Shown in pieces: positions 10,343 to 20,502 of a stretch of DNA of 64,000 nt. This DNA comes from Berghia stephanieae (lineage: Eukaryota; Mollusca; Gastropoda; Nudibranchia; Aeolidiidae). The notes beneath the pieces were generated by a model, which was given only the letters and a program-made list of their open reading frames with translations, did no database searches and was not told where the DNA came from. A program made the translations under genes and the position numbers. Where the stretch lies: assembly GCA_034508935.3 (NCBI GenBank), contig CM067450.1:6996845-7060844 (forward strand), given 5' to 3'. The first letter of the stretch is position 1; each line of letters starts with the position of its first letter.

Positions 10343-10577
10343 CTTAACTCTCTCCTTATCGACCCTTTTCACGATTATCCACCAAACATCAGACGCGTCT
10401 AACATAAAAATTCATTTTTAAACCTTTGTTCCAAAGGAATAAATACATATGTACATCGCAAAATTAAGTTCTTATAACTCTAATTTTTTTAAGTCTTCAA
10501 ATTTTGTGATTTCAAAAGAAAACTGAATGAGATAAATGGTGGAATGATTTTCCTGTAGTTGGTAAGGAGAGGGTTAA
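10343..10577. mobile_element. MITE-E copy (TTAA target, piggyBac-like)
   Basis: Begins TTAACTCTCTCCTTA and ends GGTAAGGAGAGGGTTAA, so the ends are inverted repeats flanked by TTAA. TTAA is the duplication made by piggyBac transposases. The copy at 43315-43567 has the same plan, ending GGTAAGGACAGGATTAA. No coding capacity. Confidence 0.7.
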
Positions 10578-10597
10578 AAGTTAGGTGTTTCTGTTGG

Positions 10598-10665
10598 TTG
10601 GGGATCCCATTGCAAAGCGCTTTGAGTACGTTTAGTGGACAATGCGCTACACAAATGCTCGATTG
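10598..10665 (+). mobile_element. SINE-1 3' tail fragment
   Basis: CAAAGCGCTTTGAGTACGTT, then TAGTGGACAATGCGCTAC and ACAAATGCTCG, is the L2-like tail of SINE-1 without its head. From 10670 to 11180 nothing is recognised apart from a G-rich tract at 10677-10700. Confidence 0.7.
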
Positions 10666-11186
10666 TATTTAATTGGGGAGAGGGGGGGGGTCGGTGGGGC
10701 AACATAATTCCGCATTCAGCAGACAGATCATAAATCACGCAGCTGAGTTACGTTGTTGTTCTTCCGATGCCAATTTGATTTGATTAATGTATATTCTCTT
10801 ATACATAAATACACGGAATAGTTAGTCAATTCTAATAGATTGTCAGAAACAGTCTCCGTGAGTCGAATTTACGAGGTGTGCTGGATGGAATCCAAGCATA
10901 AATCATGATATTACAGGTAAGAGTTATTTCATTGATAGTAAACTGCCTGCTAGAAGTTGTGGAACGTACAATGTAATCTACAAAAAATGAATAGACGGTA
11001 ACAGCTTTTAAAAAAAAAGAAATGATAAAAAGATTAAGAAAGGAATATAACAAACTCGAAACACTTCTTTCGCCATTAAAACAAAAAATAAAAGGAAGAA
11101 AAGAAAACCTGTTTAAACATTAACAAGACGGGACCTATCTTGATTTCGCATGAGGTATTAACGTTTTATTTGTTTTTGTAATTGGC

Positions 11187-11213
11187 TGAAGAATGGTTTT
11201 GAGCCCGAAACGT
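11187..11213 (+). other. Hammerhead-like short motif
   Basis: GGCTGAAGAATGG, loop, GCCCGAAACGTT. It keeps C-TGA-N-GA and GAAA of the hammerhead core with a short GG/CC stem between. It is the best of the four such motifs in the window. Penelope-like retroelements are known to carry hammerheads; no Penelope reverse transcriptase is seen nearby. Confidence 0.35.
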
Positions 11214-11338
11214 TAAGTAATTTGTATTTTTTTCTATTTTTTTTAAGTCGTTAAAATAATATTATATATTGTTGTACAATATTGATGATATAAAAACTTG
11301 TTATTTTCTGACAAAACTAGGGTTTGGTTGGTTGATTA

Positions 11339-11366
11339 ACAAACACACTAACACACACACACACAC

Positions 11367-11400
<34 letters not shown>
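11339..11400. repeat. (CA)n microsatellite
   Basis: CA repeats with CTAA interruptions. From 11401 to 11589 nothing else is recognised. Confidence 0.9.
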
Positions 11401-11401
<1 letters not shown>

Positions 11402-11589
11402 TTTATCAGTTAGTGCGCTTAATGTCTTAAAACTGATTAACTCTATTTCTTTTAGATTTCTGCAGTCCTTTCAATTACCTAATGTTATTTATTTATTATG
11501 AAATTAAATGGAAGTTTCAATTTAATAAATGGAAACAGAAGATGTGAACGCCTCTTATTCGTCTTTAGTGTTTCATTAAAAAATAAAAA

Positions 11590-11897
11590 ATAAAGCGTAA
11601 GCTCTTATATAGTGCAATATCCACTAAACGTGCTCAAAGCGCTTTCCAGTGGGTCCCTGGCCAACAGCAACATTTAACACGTAGGACGTGACATGACGCC
11701 TGTTAGGCGATATTACATTTTTTTTTTCGGACAGAGACAACGCTGTTAATGTCCGGATACTCATTTTACACCTGAGTACGGTGAGAGAAAGTGAGTAAAG
11801 AACTTTTTCCATGGACTCGGCTATGCGCCGAGCGAGGATCGAACCCAGGACCTTCAGATCTGAAAGCGAGTATCATACCACTAGACCACATAGCCCC
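11590..11897 (-). mobile_element. SINE-1 full copy
   Basis: Minus-strand copy with the L2-like tail at 11600-11650 and the tRNA-like head at 11825-11895. The head reads GGCTATGTGGTCTAGTGGTA on the minus strand, followed by a B-box GTCCTGGGTTCGATCCTCGC. Confidence 0.9.
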
Positions 11898-12035
11898 ACA
11901 TAGTGTTTTGTTAATAGAGGTGAAACCTGAAACGTCCACACTATCTGTATTCGTTTGTCAAAATGAAACTTCCATACAATTGCCTATTGCTATTTATTTT
12001 TTCGAGCATTCTTCAAGTGAAATACTGAATTAACT

Positions 12036-12245
12036 CTGCTAAGCGGTACGGTCTTTGCTTCGTACCCGAAAGGTACCGAGTTCGATCACCCACCACTGCT
12101 CTGTGTGGCCTTGAGCAAGTCACCTCACCCTCGCTCAATTTGCGGCGCTGCACTGCGGCTGACGCCTGGGTCATTCCAGTCTTCCCTTGAAATAATAGAC
12201 CGTAGAGACACATTTCTCCTGTGGGAAGAATAAAGAGATTTTTTG
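12036..12245 (+). mobile_element. SINE-2 full copy
   Basis: Head AAGCGGTACGGTC..., B box GAGTTCGATCACCCACC, body GCTGACGCCTGGGTCATTCC, end GGGAAGAATAAAGAG. It lies between two SINE-1 copies on the minus strand. Confidence 0.85.
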
Positions 12246-12315
12246 ATAAATCAAGCTTCCACCAAATGTTAAGCATTAAATTCACCCCATCGTTTTGAGC
12301 TTGAGTTTGAACTAA

Positions 12316-12611
12316 TTTATATACAGTGCAATATCCACTAAAAGTGCTCAAATCGCTTCACATAGGGACCCTGACCAACAGCAACACGTAACATGTAGAA
12401 CGAGACATGACACCTGTTGGGCGACATTACAATTTTTTTCCGACAGAAACAACGGTGTTGACGGTCAGGTACTTAATTTTACACATGGGAACGGTTAGAG
12501 AATTTGAGTAAGGAGCATTTACCAAGGATTTGACTATGCGCCGAGCGAGGCTCGAACCGAGGGCAGAGTCCGATCTGAAAGCGAGTGTCATACCACAAGA
12601 TCACATTTCCA
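12316..12611 (-). mobile_element. SINE-1 full copy
   Basis: Minus-strand copy from the tail (GTGCAATATCCACTAAAAGT) to the head (GAAATGTGATCTTGTGGTAT on the minus strand). More diverged than the neighbour at 11590. Confidence 0.85.
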
Positions 12612-12694
12612 GCATTCATCAAGAGAAATATCGAATTTTAAGCATCAGCTTTATCCCAAAATAACGTTTGGATACGACTAGCCACATATTCAAA

Positions 12695-13000
12695 TGTGCG
12701 GCTATGTGGTCTTGTGGTAAGACACTCGCTTTCGGATCGGAAGGTCTTGGGTTCGAGCCTCGCTCGGCGCATAGTAGCGTCCTTGGAAAAGCTCTTTACT
12801 CACATTCTGTCCCCATACGCAGGTGTAAAATGAGTACCTGACCGTGAATAGTGTTGTCTCTTTCCGAAAAAAAATGTAATATCGCCTATCAGGCGTCGTG
12901 TCCCGTCCTTCATGTTAAGAGTTACTGTTGGCCAGGAAACCCGTGTAAATCGCCTTTGAGCACGTTTAGTGGATATTGCGCTATATAAATGCTCAATTTT
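12695..13000 (+). mobile_element. SINE-1 full copy
   Basis: Plus-strand copy with a tRNA-like head (GGCTATGTGGTCTTGTGGTA; GGTCTTGGGTTCGAGCCTCG), the ACACTCGCTTTCGGATCGG block, the TGAGTACCTGACCGT body and the tail CGCCTTTGAGCACGTTTAGT with GCGCTATATAAATGCTC. The tail closely matches the 3' end of the L2-type LINE at 3857-4030. It faces the minus copy at 12316, giving an inverted pair. Confidence 0.9.
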
Positions 13001-13251
13001 TTATATTCAACATAATTCTACCATAATCATTGATGTTTCTATTTGTATGTATCTCATAACGATATTATATCCGCTGAACCTGATACTAATAAGTTAAAAT
13101 TAAAGCTTACTTGACCAAATCATGAAATCTTGGATTTTAACACTGTTAAACACTATATTTATTCTCCTCAATAAAACATGAAAACTCAACCTAAGTCTGA
13201 TGTTCTTGGCTATAGCATCTATTTTATGCATCGTAATCACCACTACATATT

Positions 13252-13284
13252 ATACTACCGTTTTGAGGCGATGGGTCGCATTTG
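13252..13284. repeat. MITE-B end fragment
   Basis: ACTACCGTTTTGAGGCGATG followed by GGTCGCA is the MITE-B end in the minus orientation. No partner end was found to its left. Confidence 0.5.
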
Positions 13285-13378
13285 TTTGTCAACAATGGAT
13301 TAAGGTTCTTAATGATGGTATTAAAGAAAGTAATCAATATTTTTTTTCTTATTCCAAATTTCTGTCGTATTTCAACAC

Positions 13379-14590
13379 TAGCATTATTATTGATGTTTCC
13401 TTGTTTGTTTGACAACAATGAATCTTCCCCTTATTTCAGATTCCTGGTGTTTGAGCTGTCGTGTTGTAGCTCTACTAAATTCATTGATGTTTCATTGTTT
13501 ATTTGACAACAATGACCTTTCCCTTTATCTAAGATTCCTAGTGTTTGAGCTGTCGTGTTGTAGCTCTACTAAATTCATTGATGTTTCCTTGTTTGTGTGA
13601 CAACAATGACTTTTCCTCTTATTTAAGATTCCTAGTGTTTGAGCTGTCGTGTTGTAGCTCTACTAAATTCATTGATGTTTCATTGTTTATTTGACAACAA
13701 TGACTTTTCCTCTTATCTAAGATTCCTAGTGTTTGAGCTGTCGTGTTGTAGCTCTACCAAATTTATTGGTGTTTCCTTATTTGTGTGACAACAATGACTT
13801 TTCCTCTTATCTAAGTTTCCTAGTGTTTGAGCTGTCGTGTTGTAGCTCTACCAAATTCATTGATGTTTCCTTGTTTGTGTGACAACAATGACTTTTCCTC
13901 TTATCTAAGTTTCCTAGTGTTTGAGCTGTCGTGTTGTAGCTCTACCAAATTTATTGATGTTTCATTGTTTGTTTGACAACAATGACTGTTTCCCTTATTT
14001 AAGATTCCTAGTGTTTGGGCTGTCGTGTTGTAGCTCTACCAAATTTATTGATGTTTCCTTGTTGGTTTGACAACAATGACTTTTCCCCTTATTTAAGATT
14101 CCTAACGTTTGAGCTGTCGTGTTGTAGCTCTACCAAATTTATTGATGTTTCATTTTTTGTTTGACAACAATGACTGTTCCCCTTATCTAAGATTCCTAGT
14201 GTTTGGGCTGTCGTGTTGTAGCTCTACTAAATTTATTGATGTTTCATTGTTTGTTTGACAACAATGACTGTTCCCCTTATCTAAGATTCCTAGTGTTTGA
14301 GCTGTCTTGTTGTAGCTCTACCAAATTTATTGATGTTTCATTGTTTATTTGAAAACAATGACTTTTCCCCTTATTTCAGATTCCTAGTGTTTGAGCTGTC
14401 GTGTTGTAGCTCTACCAAATTCATTGATGTTTCCTTGTTTGTGTGACAACAATGACTTTTCCTCTTATCTAAGATTCCTAGTGTGTGAGCTGTCGTGTTG
14501 TAGCTCTACCAAATTTATTGATATTTCCTTGTTGGTTTGACAACAATGACTTTTCCCCTTATTTAAGATTCCCCGTGATGGAACTCCAGT
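13379..14590. repeat. 94-bp tandem satellite, about 13 units
   Basis: Units of 94 bp share TTGATGTTTC, TTTGACAACAATGAC, CTTATYTAAGATTCCTAGTG and GAGCTGTCGTGTTGTAGCTC. Unit starts measured on TAGCTCTAC are 13467 and 13561. Neighbouring units differ by only a few bases; the first and last are degraded. Because 94 is not a multiple of 3, the frame changes at each unit and the frames through the array are not genes. Each unit holds a pyrimidine-rich stretch ending in YAG, resembling a 3' splice site. Confidence 0.9.
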
Positions 14591-14660
14591 GTTACAACTC
14601 CAGCATTATTATTGACGTTTCCTGTTTGTTTGACGACTATGGCTTAAGTTTTGTTAAATA

Positions 14661-14695
14661 ACACCCCCCCCCCCCCCCACACACACACACACCTC
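14661..14695. repeat. Poly-C and (CA)n tract
   Basis: A C run followed by ACACAC repeats. Confidence 0.9.
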
Positions 14696-14745
14696 CTTAT
14701 TTCAGATTCCCAGTGCCGTAGTTGTCTTTTACAATCCAAGCATAA

Positions 14746-14976
14746 ATAGGATTCAATAATCTGGTGTCACGTCCGTCCAGCAACGAGCAGCTTGGTTTTA
14801 AAGAAAGATAACCGGTACTTTTATTTCTTCATGCTTCATGCGAGAACTATTTCACATGTCATGTGATCATAATGTATAAAAGTCAAAACATGATCAGATT
14901 TATAATGTTTTTCTCCTTTGGATACACACTTTTATGCTCGTCGGAGACATATTTCATAAGAGCGTCTACCATTGTT
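14746..14976. repeat. Repeat A copy 2, ends at the gap
   Basis: Matches 5775-6000 with scattered differences and stops at the N run. The frame that crosses the gap from here is a chance frame. Confidence 0.7.
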
Positions 14977-15076
14977 NNNNNNNNNNNNNNNNNNNNNNNN
15001 NNNNNNNNNNNNNNNNNNNNNNNNNNNNNNNNNNNNNNNNNNNNNNNNNNNNNNNNNNNNNNNNNNNNNNNNNNNN
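14977..15076. other. Assembly gap
   Basis: Exactly 100 N, the conventional placeholder for a gap of unknown size. Distances across it should not be trusted. Confidence 1.
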
Positions 15077-15193
15077 TCCATGATGTCTGTCCCGAGGAAG
15101 TTGCTAAGGCATCCGATGTTTTGTATCTTAAGAATGTTTCTATTGAATGCACTGAATTCAATTACTATTCTGTCGTTAGTAGTTGTCACGGTG
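15077..15193 (+). CDS. Possible exon of an unrecognised extracellular protein
   Basis: After the gap the plus frame reads HDVCPEEVAKASDVLYLKNV, then SIECTEFNYYSVVSSCHG. It has three cysteines and hydrophilic, non-repetitive composition. A GTGAGA donor follows at 15194, leaving the exon in phase 1. The next candidate exon (15828) starts in the same phase after CAG, which supports but does not prove a shared gene. The family is not recognised and the 5' part lies in or beyond the gap. Confidence 0.35.
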
Positions 15194-15204
15194 GTGAGAG
15201 CGTG

Positions 15205-15510
15205 ATTGAATGATATATGATGATGATGATGATGATGAGATGATGATGATGATGAGATGGATGGTGGTGAGTGGTGGTGGTGGTTGCGGCGGTGTTGGTG
15301 GTGATAGCGGAGATGGAGACAACGACAATGATGACAGCGATACTTTTGCCAATAATAGATTTGATCGAATGGGGAAAGTCCAAATAATGAAACTATGATA
15401 GATTGCGCTCGTAGTGTGGTGTGGTGGTTCGCGCGTGGGCGGGGCGGCGACGTAGGTGGTGGTGTGTGCGCCGGCGAGGTGGTGGTGGTGGTGGGGGACG
15501 TATGGCCAGT
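15205..15510. repeat. (GAT)n and (GGT)n tracts
   Basis: GATGAT, GGTGGT and related trinucleotide runs. Reading frames rich in His, Gly or Val here are artefacts. Confidence 0.8.
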
Positions 15511-15827
15511 ATACAAGACAATGATAACAGCGATACTTCTGTCGATAATCGAATGGATCGAACGGGGAAGGTCAAAAAGAAACATGAAACTGCTAGAAAA
15601 AGTCCACCTACACAACCCAAACGACAAAATGAGAATGAGAAAAATGACGAAAATGAAAACTTTTTGAACTCCCTTAGCTTCAAGGTGACAGACTCACTGA
15701 CAGGAGTGCATTTCACAATTACAGTATTTTTAGTTGCAATCGGTTGGAGAATTCCAAATCCAAACCCATATTCTGGTCGGAAAAACGCAAGGTTTGGGGT
15801 TTAATCGGGTCAGGTAATCTTTGTCAG

Positions 15828-16035
15828 CCCCGCCCAAAGACGTTGTTGTCAGACAATGCCCTCTCGAGTACGACACGATGTTTTGTTCTAATCCAGAAAC
15901 TAATTCAAGTATATGTGAATACGTCTCGGACGTGAACAATTTCTGTGTGGAAGCACGTAATGGCGTATTTTACGAAAATGAACATGAACCGTTTTCGAAA
16001 TGGCACGTTCGTTCCATGAATTATGATAATAATAA
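15828..16035 (+). CDS. Possible second exon of the unrecognised protein
   Basis: After TTTGTCAG the plus frame encodes PPKDVVVRQCPLEYDTMFCS, NPETNSSICEYVSDVNNFCV and EARNGVFYENEHEPFSKWHV, then RSMNY. It has four cysteines and one N-glycosylation-type site (NSS). The start phase matches the donor at 15193. The frame then runs into a TAG/GTA microsatellite, so the true end is unknown. Part of it (FYENEHE...RSMNY) resembles FYMKNERN...KSMNY at about 16466-16515, so a duplicated domain is likely. The family is not recognised. Confidence 0.35.
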
Positions 16036-16043
16036 TAATAATA

Positions 16044-16106
<63 letters not shown>

Positions 16107-16144
16107 CAGTAGTAGTAGTAGTAGTCGTCGTCGTCGTCGTCGTC

Positions 16145-16189
<45 letters not shown>

Positions 16190-16200
16190 CCAACAGTAGT
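16036..16200. repeat. (TAG)n microsatellite
   Basis: About 50 TAG/GTA units with a CGT-rich stretch at 16125-16147. The poly-Val and poly-Leu frames are artefacts. Confidence 0.95.
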
Positions 16201-16202
16201 AG

Positions 16203-17031
16203 TTATGGAAATAAGTGTATAACTACAGCTGTAAGAACAAGATTCGGTGATTCGCAGTTTGCCATTCTAGTATCTTTCGATTTGAATTTGAGATTGATAA
16301 GAGAGACCCAAAGAAATGACATTCGCTGGAAAATAGCTGAGTGTCTACAAAACAAGAATCAGATAGCAGGCTGCGAGTTCGAATATTGCGGGGGGGTTTA
16401 CTAAAGAATACAAGAAAGATGCGAAAGACTTCAAGAGATATCGCTGTCTTTCCAATACACTGGGGAATTTTACATGAAAAACGAAAGAAATGTAATAGTA
16501 AAGAGTATGAATTACGTACAAAACATGATGTCTAAGGCGAATTTATCTGTCATCTACCACAGATTAAACAAAACTACTTCTAGTAGTCCAGATGTATCGA
16601 ATACAATATCGATAACATACAAGATCGATATGACATCAAAATCAAGAGTAAATGAACAAAGCAGTTTTCTTTACTTCCCATTTTTCAAATCGGTTCTGGA
16701 CCGTCTTCGACTGTCCAAATTTAAGTACCAGATACTGGAAGAAGACAAAGTTATTCTTCTCGAAGTCAAGGCTTGCGCTCAAATGGTCGAAAAATATTAT
16801 GATCTTCAAAATGAAGACGATGATTATATTATCGATGAAAATAATATACTCTACCACAATCTGCAATGTGACCGTGTGGTATTCACGGAGCATGAAGAGA
16901 ATTTGGTGATGAAGGCCAATCTTACGGTCCCGGATAAACGGTCGATAAGCTCCATACATTATGCAATGCCCTTGACTGAATATCTTGCTTTCTTCGTTTT
17001 CAAAATGACTTTTTTAGATTTTCAAAAATGA
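16203..17031 (+). pseudogene. Unrecognised gene-like region with two open stretches
   Basis: One plus frame (16204-16402) reads YGNKCITTAVRTRFGDSQFA and onward with three cysteines (AECLQNK, GCEFEYC) up to a run of seven G. Another begins about 16462 and stays open for about 190 codons to the stop at 17029. The latter contains ANLSVIYH, SFLYFPFFKSVLDRLRLSKF, ACAQMVEKYY, LQCDRVVFTEHEENLVMKAN and LTVPDKRS. The composition is protein-like, with a mixed hydrophobic/acidic pattern and two N-glycosylation-type sites. The frame change sits near the G run, so it may be a sequencing error or real decay. It is probably the same locus as 15077-16035. Related sequence at about 17500-17575 (KKYRFLSNTLGNFT) matches FKRYRCLSNTLGNFT at about 16431, so part of the region is duplicated. 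Confidence 0.4.
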
Positions 17032-17046
17032 TGAAAATGATGATGT

Positions 17047-17086
<40 letters not shown>

Positions 17087-17131
17087 ATTGGTGATGATGA
17101 CATTGGTGAAGATGATGATGATAATGGAGAA

Positions 17132-17165
<34 letters not shown>

Positions 17166-17215
17166 GTGATATTGATGATGATGATATTAGTGAAGATGAT
17201 GATGATAATGGTGAA

Positions 17216-17263
<48 letters not shown>

Positions 17264-17300
17264 TGATGATGATGATGATGATGACGATGATACGATAAAA
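17028..17300. repeat. (GAT)n microsatellite
   Basis: Long runs of ATG/GAT with a few TTG and GAA interruptions. The Met- and Asp-rich frames are artefacts. Confidence 0.95.
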
Positions 17301-17479
17301 ATAATGTAAATAATCGTTAAATTGTAAGAATAAAACAATTTGATTAGAAATAACAGGTAAGGTCATCGGGGAAGTATAAGATTCTTGAACTCCCGCCCAT
17401 AAAAATTCGAACTCGTTTCCAATGCGTGCTCTCAAGTCATAAGGTTGTTCGGCGTCATTTGAAACATGTTCGAAATTTC

Positions 17480-17600
17480 AAAAGTAGGAGGTCAATAATA
17501 GAAAATGAAGACTTAGACATTAAGAAATATAGGTTTCTTTCAAATACACTTGGGAATTTTACAAGAAATACGAGTGGCGTCAAGTCATGGACCAATTCTC
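17480..17600 (+). pseudogene. Duplicate of the 16.4-kb gene-like piece
   Basis: The frame KKYRFLSNTLGNFTRNTS corresponds to FKRYRCLSNTLGNFT at about 16431, with the same surrounding nucleotides (ACTTGGGAATTTTACA). Only a short piece is present. Confidence 0.4.
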
Positions 17601-17628
17601 CTCGGACGGGTAGCTATTATTTAACAAA

Positions 17629-17870
17629 TCACGTGAGATATCCTGAGATAAAGTGAGATATGCCGAGATAACGGGAGATAAAGTAAAATATCCTGAGATA
17701 TCTTGAGATGATGTGAGATAAAGTAAGATATCCCGAGATCTCTTGAGATGGCGTGAGATAAAGTAAGATATCCTGAGATCTCTTGAGATAACGTGAGATA
17801 AAGTAAGATTTCCTGAGATCACGTGAAATAACATGAGATATAATGATATAACGTGAGATATCGTGCGATA
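17629..17870 (+). repeat. 10-bp-period GAGATA array
   Basis: About 24 decamers of the form TGAGATAnnN in strict 10-bp register, for example TGAGATATCC, TGAGATAAAG, CGAGATAACG, TGAGATCTCT. The alternating unit types suggest a higher-order 50-bp period. The same array resumes at 18515-18563 and on the far side of the DIRS element at 30260-30420. It leads straight into a SINE-1 head. Confidence 0.8.
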
Positions 17871-17973
17871 TTGTGCGGCTATGTGGTCGTCTGGTATGTC
17901 ACTCGCCTTCGGATCGAAAGGTCCTGGGTTCGAGCCTTGCTCGGCGCATTGCTCAGTCCTTGGAAAAGGCTCT

Positions 17974-18042
<69 letters not shown>

Positions 18043-18216
18043 GTAATAATAATAATAACAATAAAAATAATAATAATCTTTATTACAGGCGATTATTGTT
18101 AGGTTACAGCTCTTGTAATAGGGGAAAAAGTAATTAAAATAGTGGTAATAATGATGACAATAATTCTGATAGTAATGATGATAATAATAATAATAATAAT
18201 AATGATAATAATAATA

Positions 18217-18298
<82 letters not shown>

Positions 18299-18333
18299 TA
18301 ATAATAATAATAATAATAGTAATAATAATTAAA

Positions 18334-18365
<32 letters not shown>

Positions 18366-18376
18366 AGAATGATAAT

Positions 18377-18407
<31 letters not shown>

Positions 18408-18513
18408 TAATAATAATAATATCTCTATTTTGAATGGTGTTGTTGACCAGGGACCACTTGTAAAGCGCTTTGAGCACGTTTATTGGATGCTATATAAAAA
18501 AGCTCAAAGCTCA
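17870..18513 (+). mobile_element. SINE-1 split by (TAA)n blocks
   Basis: The tRNA-like head and first body part are 17870-17977, ending AAAAGGCTCTTTA. The tail (GTTGACCAGGGACCACTTGT, then AAAGCGCTTTGAGCACG) is 18440-18513. Between lie (TAA)n microsatellites and about 150 bp of unrelated sequence. Either a TAA expansion and insertion split one SINE, or two partial copies were brought together. Confidence 0.65.
17978..18420. repeat. (TAA)n microsatellite blocks with a (GAA)n patch
   Basis: TAA runs at 17976-18075 and 18180-18330, GAAGAA at 18333-18370, TAA again to 18420. The unrelated 18080-18175 stretch between them shows no gene. Confidence 0.95.
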
Positions 18514-18514
18514 A

Positions 18515-18563
18515 ATATAGTGTGATAACGCGAGATATCCTGAGATATCATACGATAGCGTGA
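18515..18563 (+). repeat. GAGATA decamer array, left flank of the DIRS element
   Basis: GTGATAACGCGAGATATCCT and further units in the same 10-bp register as 17629-17870. The array is cut here by the DIRS element and resumes at 30260. Confidence 0.7.
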
Positions 18564-18687
18564 AATGGATAGATAAACGATACTTACCAAAGTTGAAGTT
18601 TGTCTGTTATTCTACAACATTGGTCGATTGTGAATTCATTTGAGTGATGAACTTCCCAGCTACCAATCACACTTTAAATTTTTGAGC
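18564..18687 (-). repeat. DIRS 3' inverted terminal repeat with extension
   Basis: The core 18606-18687 matches the other end (30181-30257) in inverted orientation, sharing GAGTGATGAACTTCCCAGCT. The outer 42 bp (18564-18605) exist only at this end. An extension of the 3' repeat is a known DIRS trait. Confidence 0.75.
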
Positions 18688-18865
18688 GGGCTACTATATG
18701 AGCCCATGTACTACCCAACTCTAATAGACTATCTAGACTAAAAAATGCTCATGGATCATATAAATATATATAAACGGGACATAGTAATTAGTACTATAGT
18801 AACCTAAACGTATCGAAAGAACTAGACGGGGGTGGGAAAATTATGACCATAAATTCAGGGAGGGC

Positions 18866-18980
18866 AAATGAATTCACAATCGACCAATGTTGTAGAATAA
18901 CAGACAAACTTCAACTTTGGTAAGTATCGTTTATCTATCCATTCTACAACACAATTGGTCGAATTGTGAATTCATATGAG
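18866..18980 (-). repeat. DIRS internal complementary region
   Basis: 18866-18940 is the exact reverse complement of the outer 75 bp at the left end. 18941-18980 is complementary to the right end (about 34 bp exact through CAATTGTGTTG). The two halves abut, so the region equals the two element ends joined. In DIRS-1 this region is thought to template the joining of the ends into a circle. Confidence 0.8.
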
Positions 18981-19191
18981 ACTTCAAAGTCATATAGTAG
19001 CACGCGATAAAGAAGAACCTCCTCCAGCGAGTACCAACAACAAAGACGATTAGGATGTTCAAAGATCCTCCGTAGAATCCCTCAGAAACAAGGCTAATTA
19101 TTATTAGTAACCCTTCTCTATGCGACCAAGTTGGCTAACTTCGGATAGGCCCTTCATAGCCCCATCCGAATCCCACCTTATCCAACTTTCC

Positions 19192-19700
19192 TATTAGTAT
19201 TAGTCAGCGGCCTCTTCCTCCTAATTATCCCCCTCTTCCCCGTCATAACCCTATACCTCCACAGCCGCCTCATTCTAATTCTATCCATCCGTCCCCGCGG
19301 CAACTTCATCAGCGCTCCTAAGCGCTCCCATGTGTACCGATCCCCTCATATTTACCCATATATCAATATCATCCCATCTTCCTCTCCATCATCATCGCTC
19401 CATGGACCGATCCCCTCATATTTACCCTATATCAATATCTCCACTTCCTTCTCCATCCTCATCGTAACATCCTCATCTCCTCCTCATTATCTCATCACCC
19501 CCATTATCTTTATCCACTTCCTTCTTTCCATCCGCCTCCTCGGCCACTTCATCACGCTCCTAAGCGCTCCTACTGTGTGCTGATCCCTCAATCATAACAC
19601 ACTTCCTTATCCTCAATGCTCCTCATCTTCTCTCCGTCACTCCTCCTCTTCCTCTCCGTCATCATCCCCTCTTCGTCTCCCTCATCATTATCACGTGTTA
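19192..19700. other. Pyrimidine-rich tract inside the DIRS element
   Basis: Strongly C/T-biased on the plus strand, with a direct duplication of about 68 bp spacing (CCGATCCCCTCATATTTACC at 19338 and 19407). No gene recognised. From 19701 to 19925 nothing else is seen. Confidence 0.5.
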
Positions 19701-19929
19701 TAACACCAATGTATACAAAATACTCCGGTGTCATAACATATTGTACCACCCGTCTTCCCTCAAATTAATATTTCCCTTGAACACGACAAATCTACCCTTA
19801 AAATTAATTGAACACTAACACAGTCAGAAACAAATTCACCATATTTATTACATTCTAATTATATAGGCAATAAACGTCATGTCGAAAAATCAATACAGAG
19901 AGTAATAACAACATCTAAAGTCACAACAA

Positions 19930-20140
<211 letters not shown>

Positions 20141-20502
20141 TAATATTAAATCAAATTGGAAATTGGCTCCGAATATGGTCCCAAATTAGCCAGATAAAAT
20201 AAAGCCCCATAAATGAATCATGTGACCCTCACGCATGCTCATTAGCTACGATCTCCCTTTCCCTCTTAATTTAAAAATTCAATGTGGCCCATGGATAAGA
20301 GATATTACTATACGCCTTAATAATTTACACAATACATATATATTCCAGCTAAACGGATTAAAAATGTTTATCAAAACAATGGATTATAAACCCTAATTGG
20401 TAAGTACTGCCTCATCCTGTAAACACCTGTTACTGTTACGCTCCAATGCACACTGTGTGTAACAATATCCAACCCAACTTGTTGACAATCAGTAGGGACG
20501 AA

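Noticed and set aside
11825-11897. tRNA genes at SINE heads (also 12700, 35575, 48595, 7216, 45720, 47760)
   Set aside because: They have A- and B-box-like sequence but no complete cloverleaf, and each continues into a shared SINE body.
13379-14590. CRISPR-like reading of the regularly spaced repeats
   Set aside because: The unit repeats over its full 94 bp with no unique spacers, and the context is animal nuclear DNA.
15186-15716. His-rich and Pro-rich minus-strand frames
   Set aside because: They follow the (GAT)n and (GGT)n tracts and have no other support.
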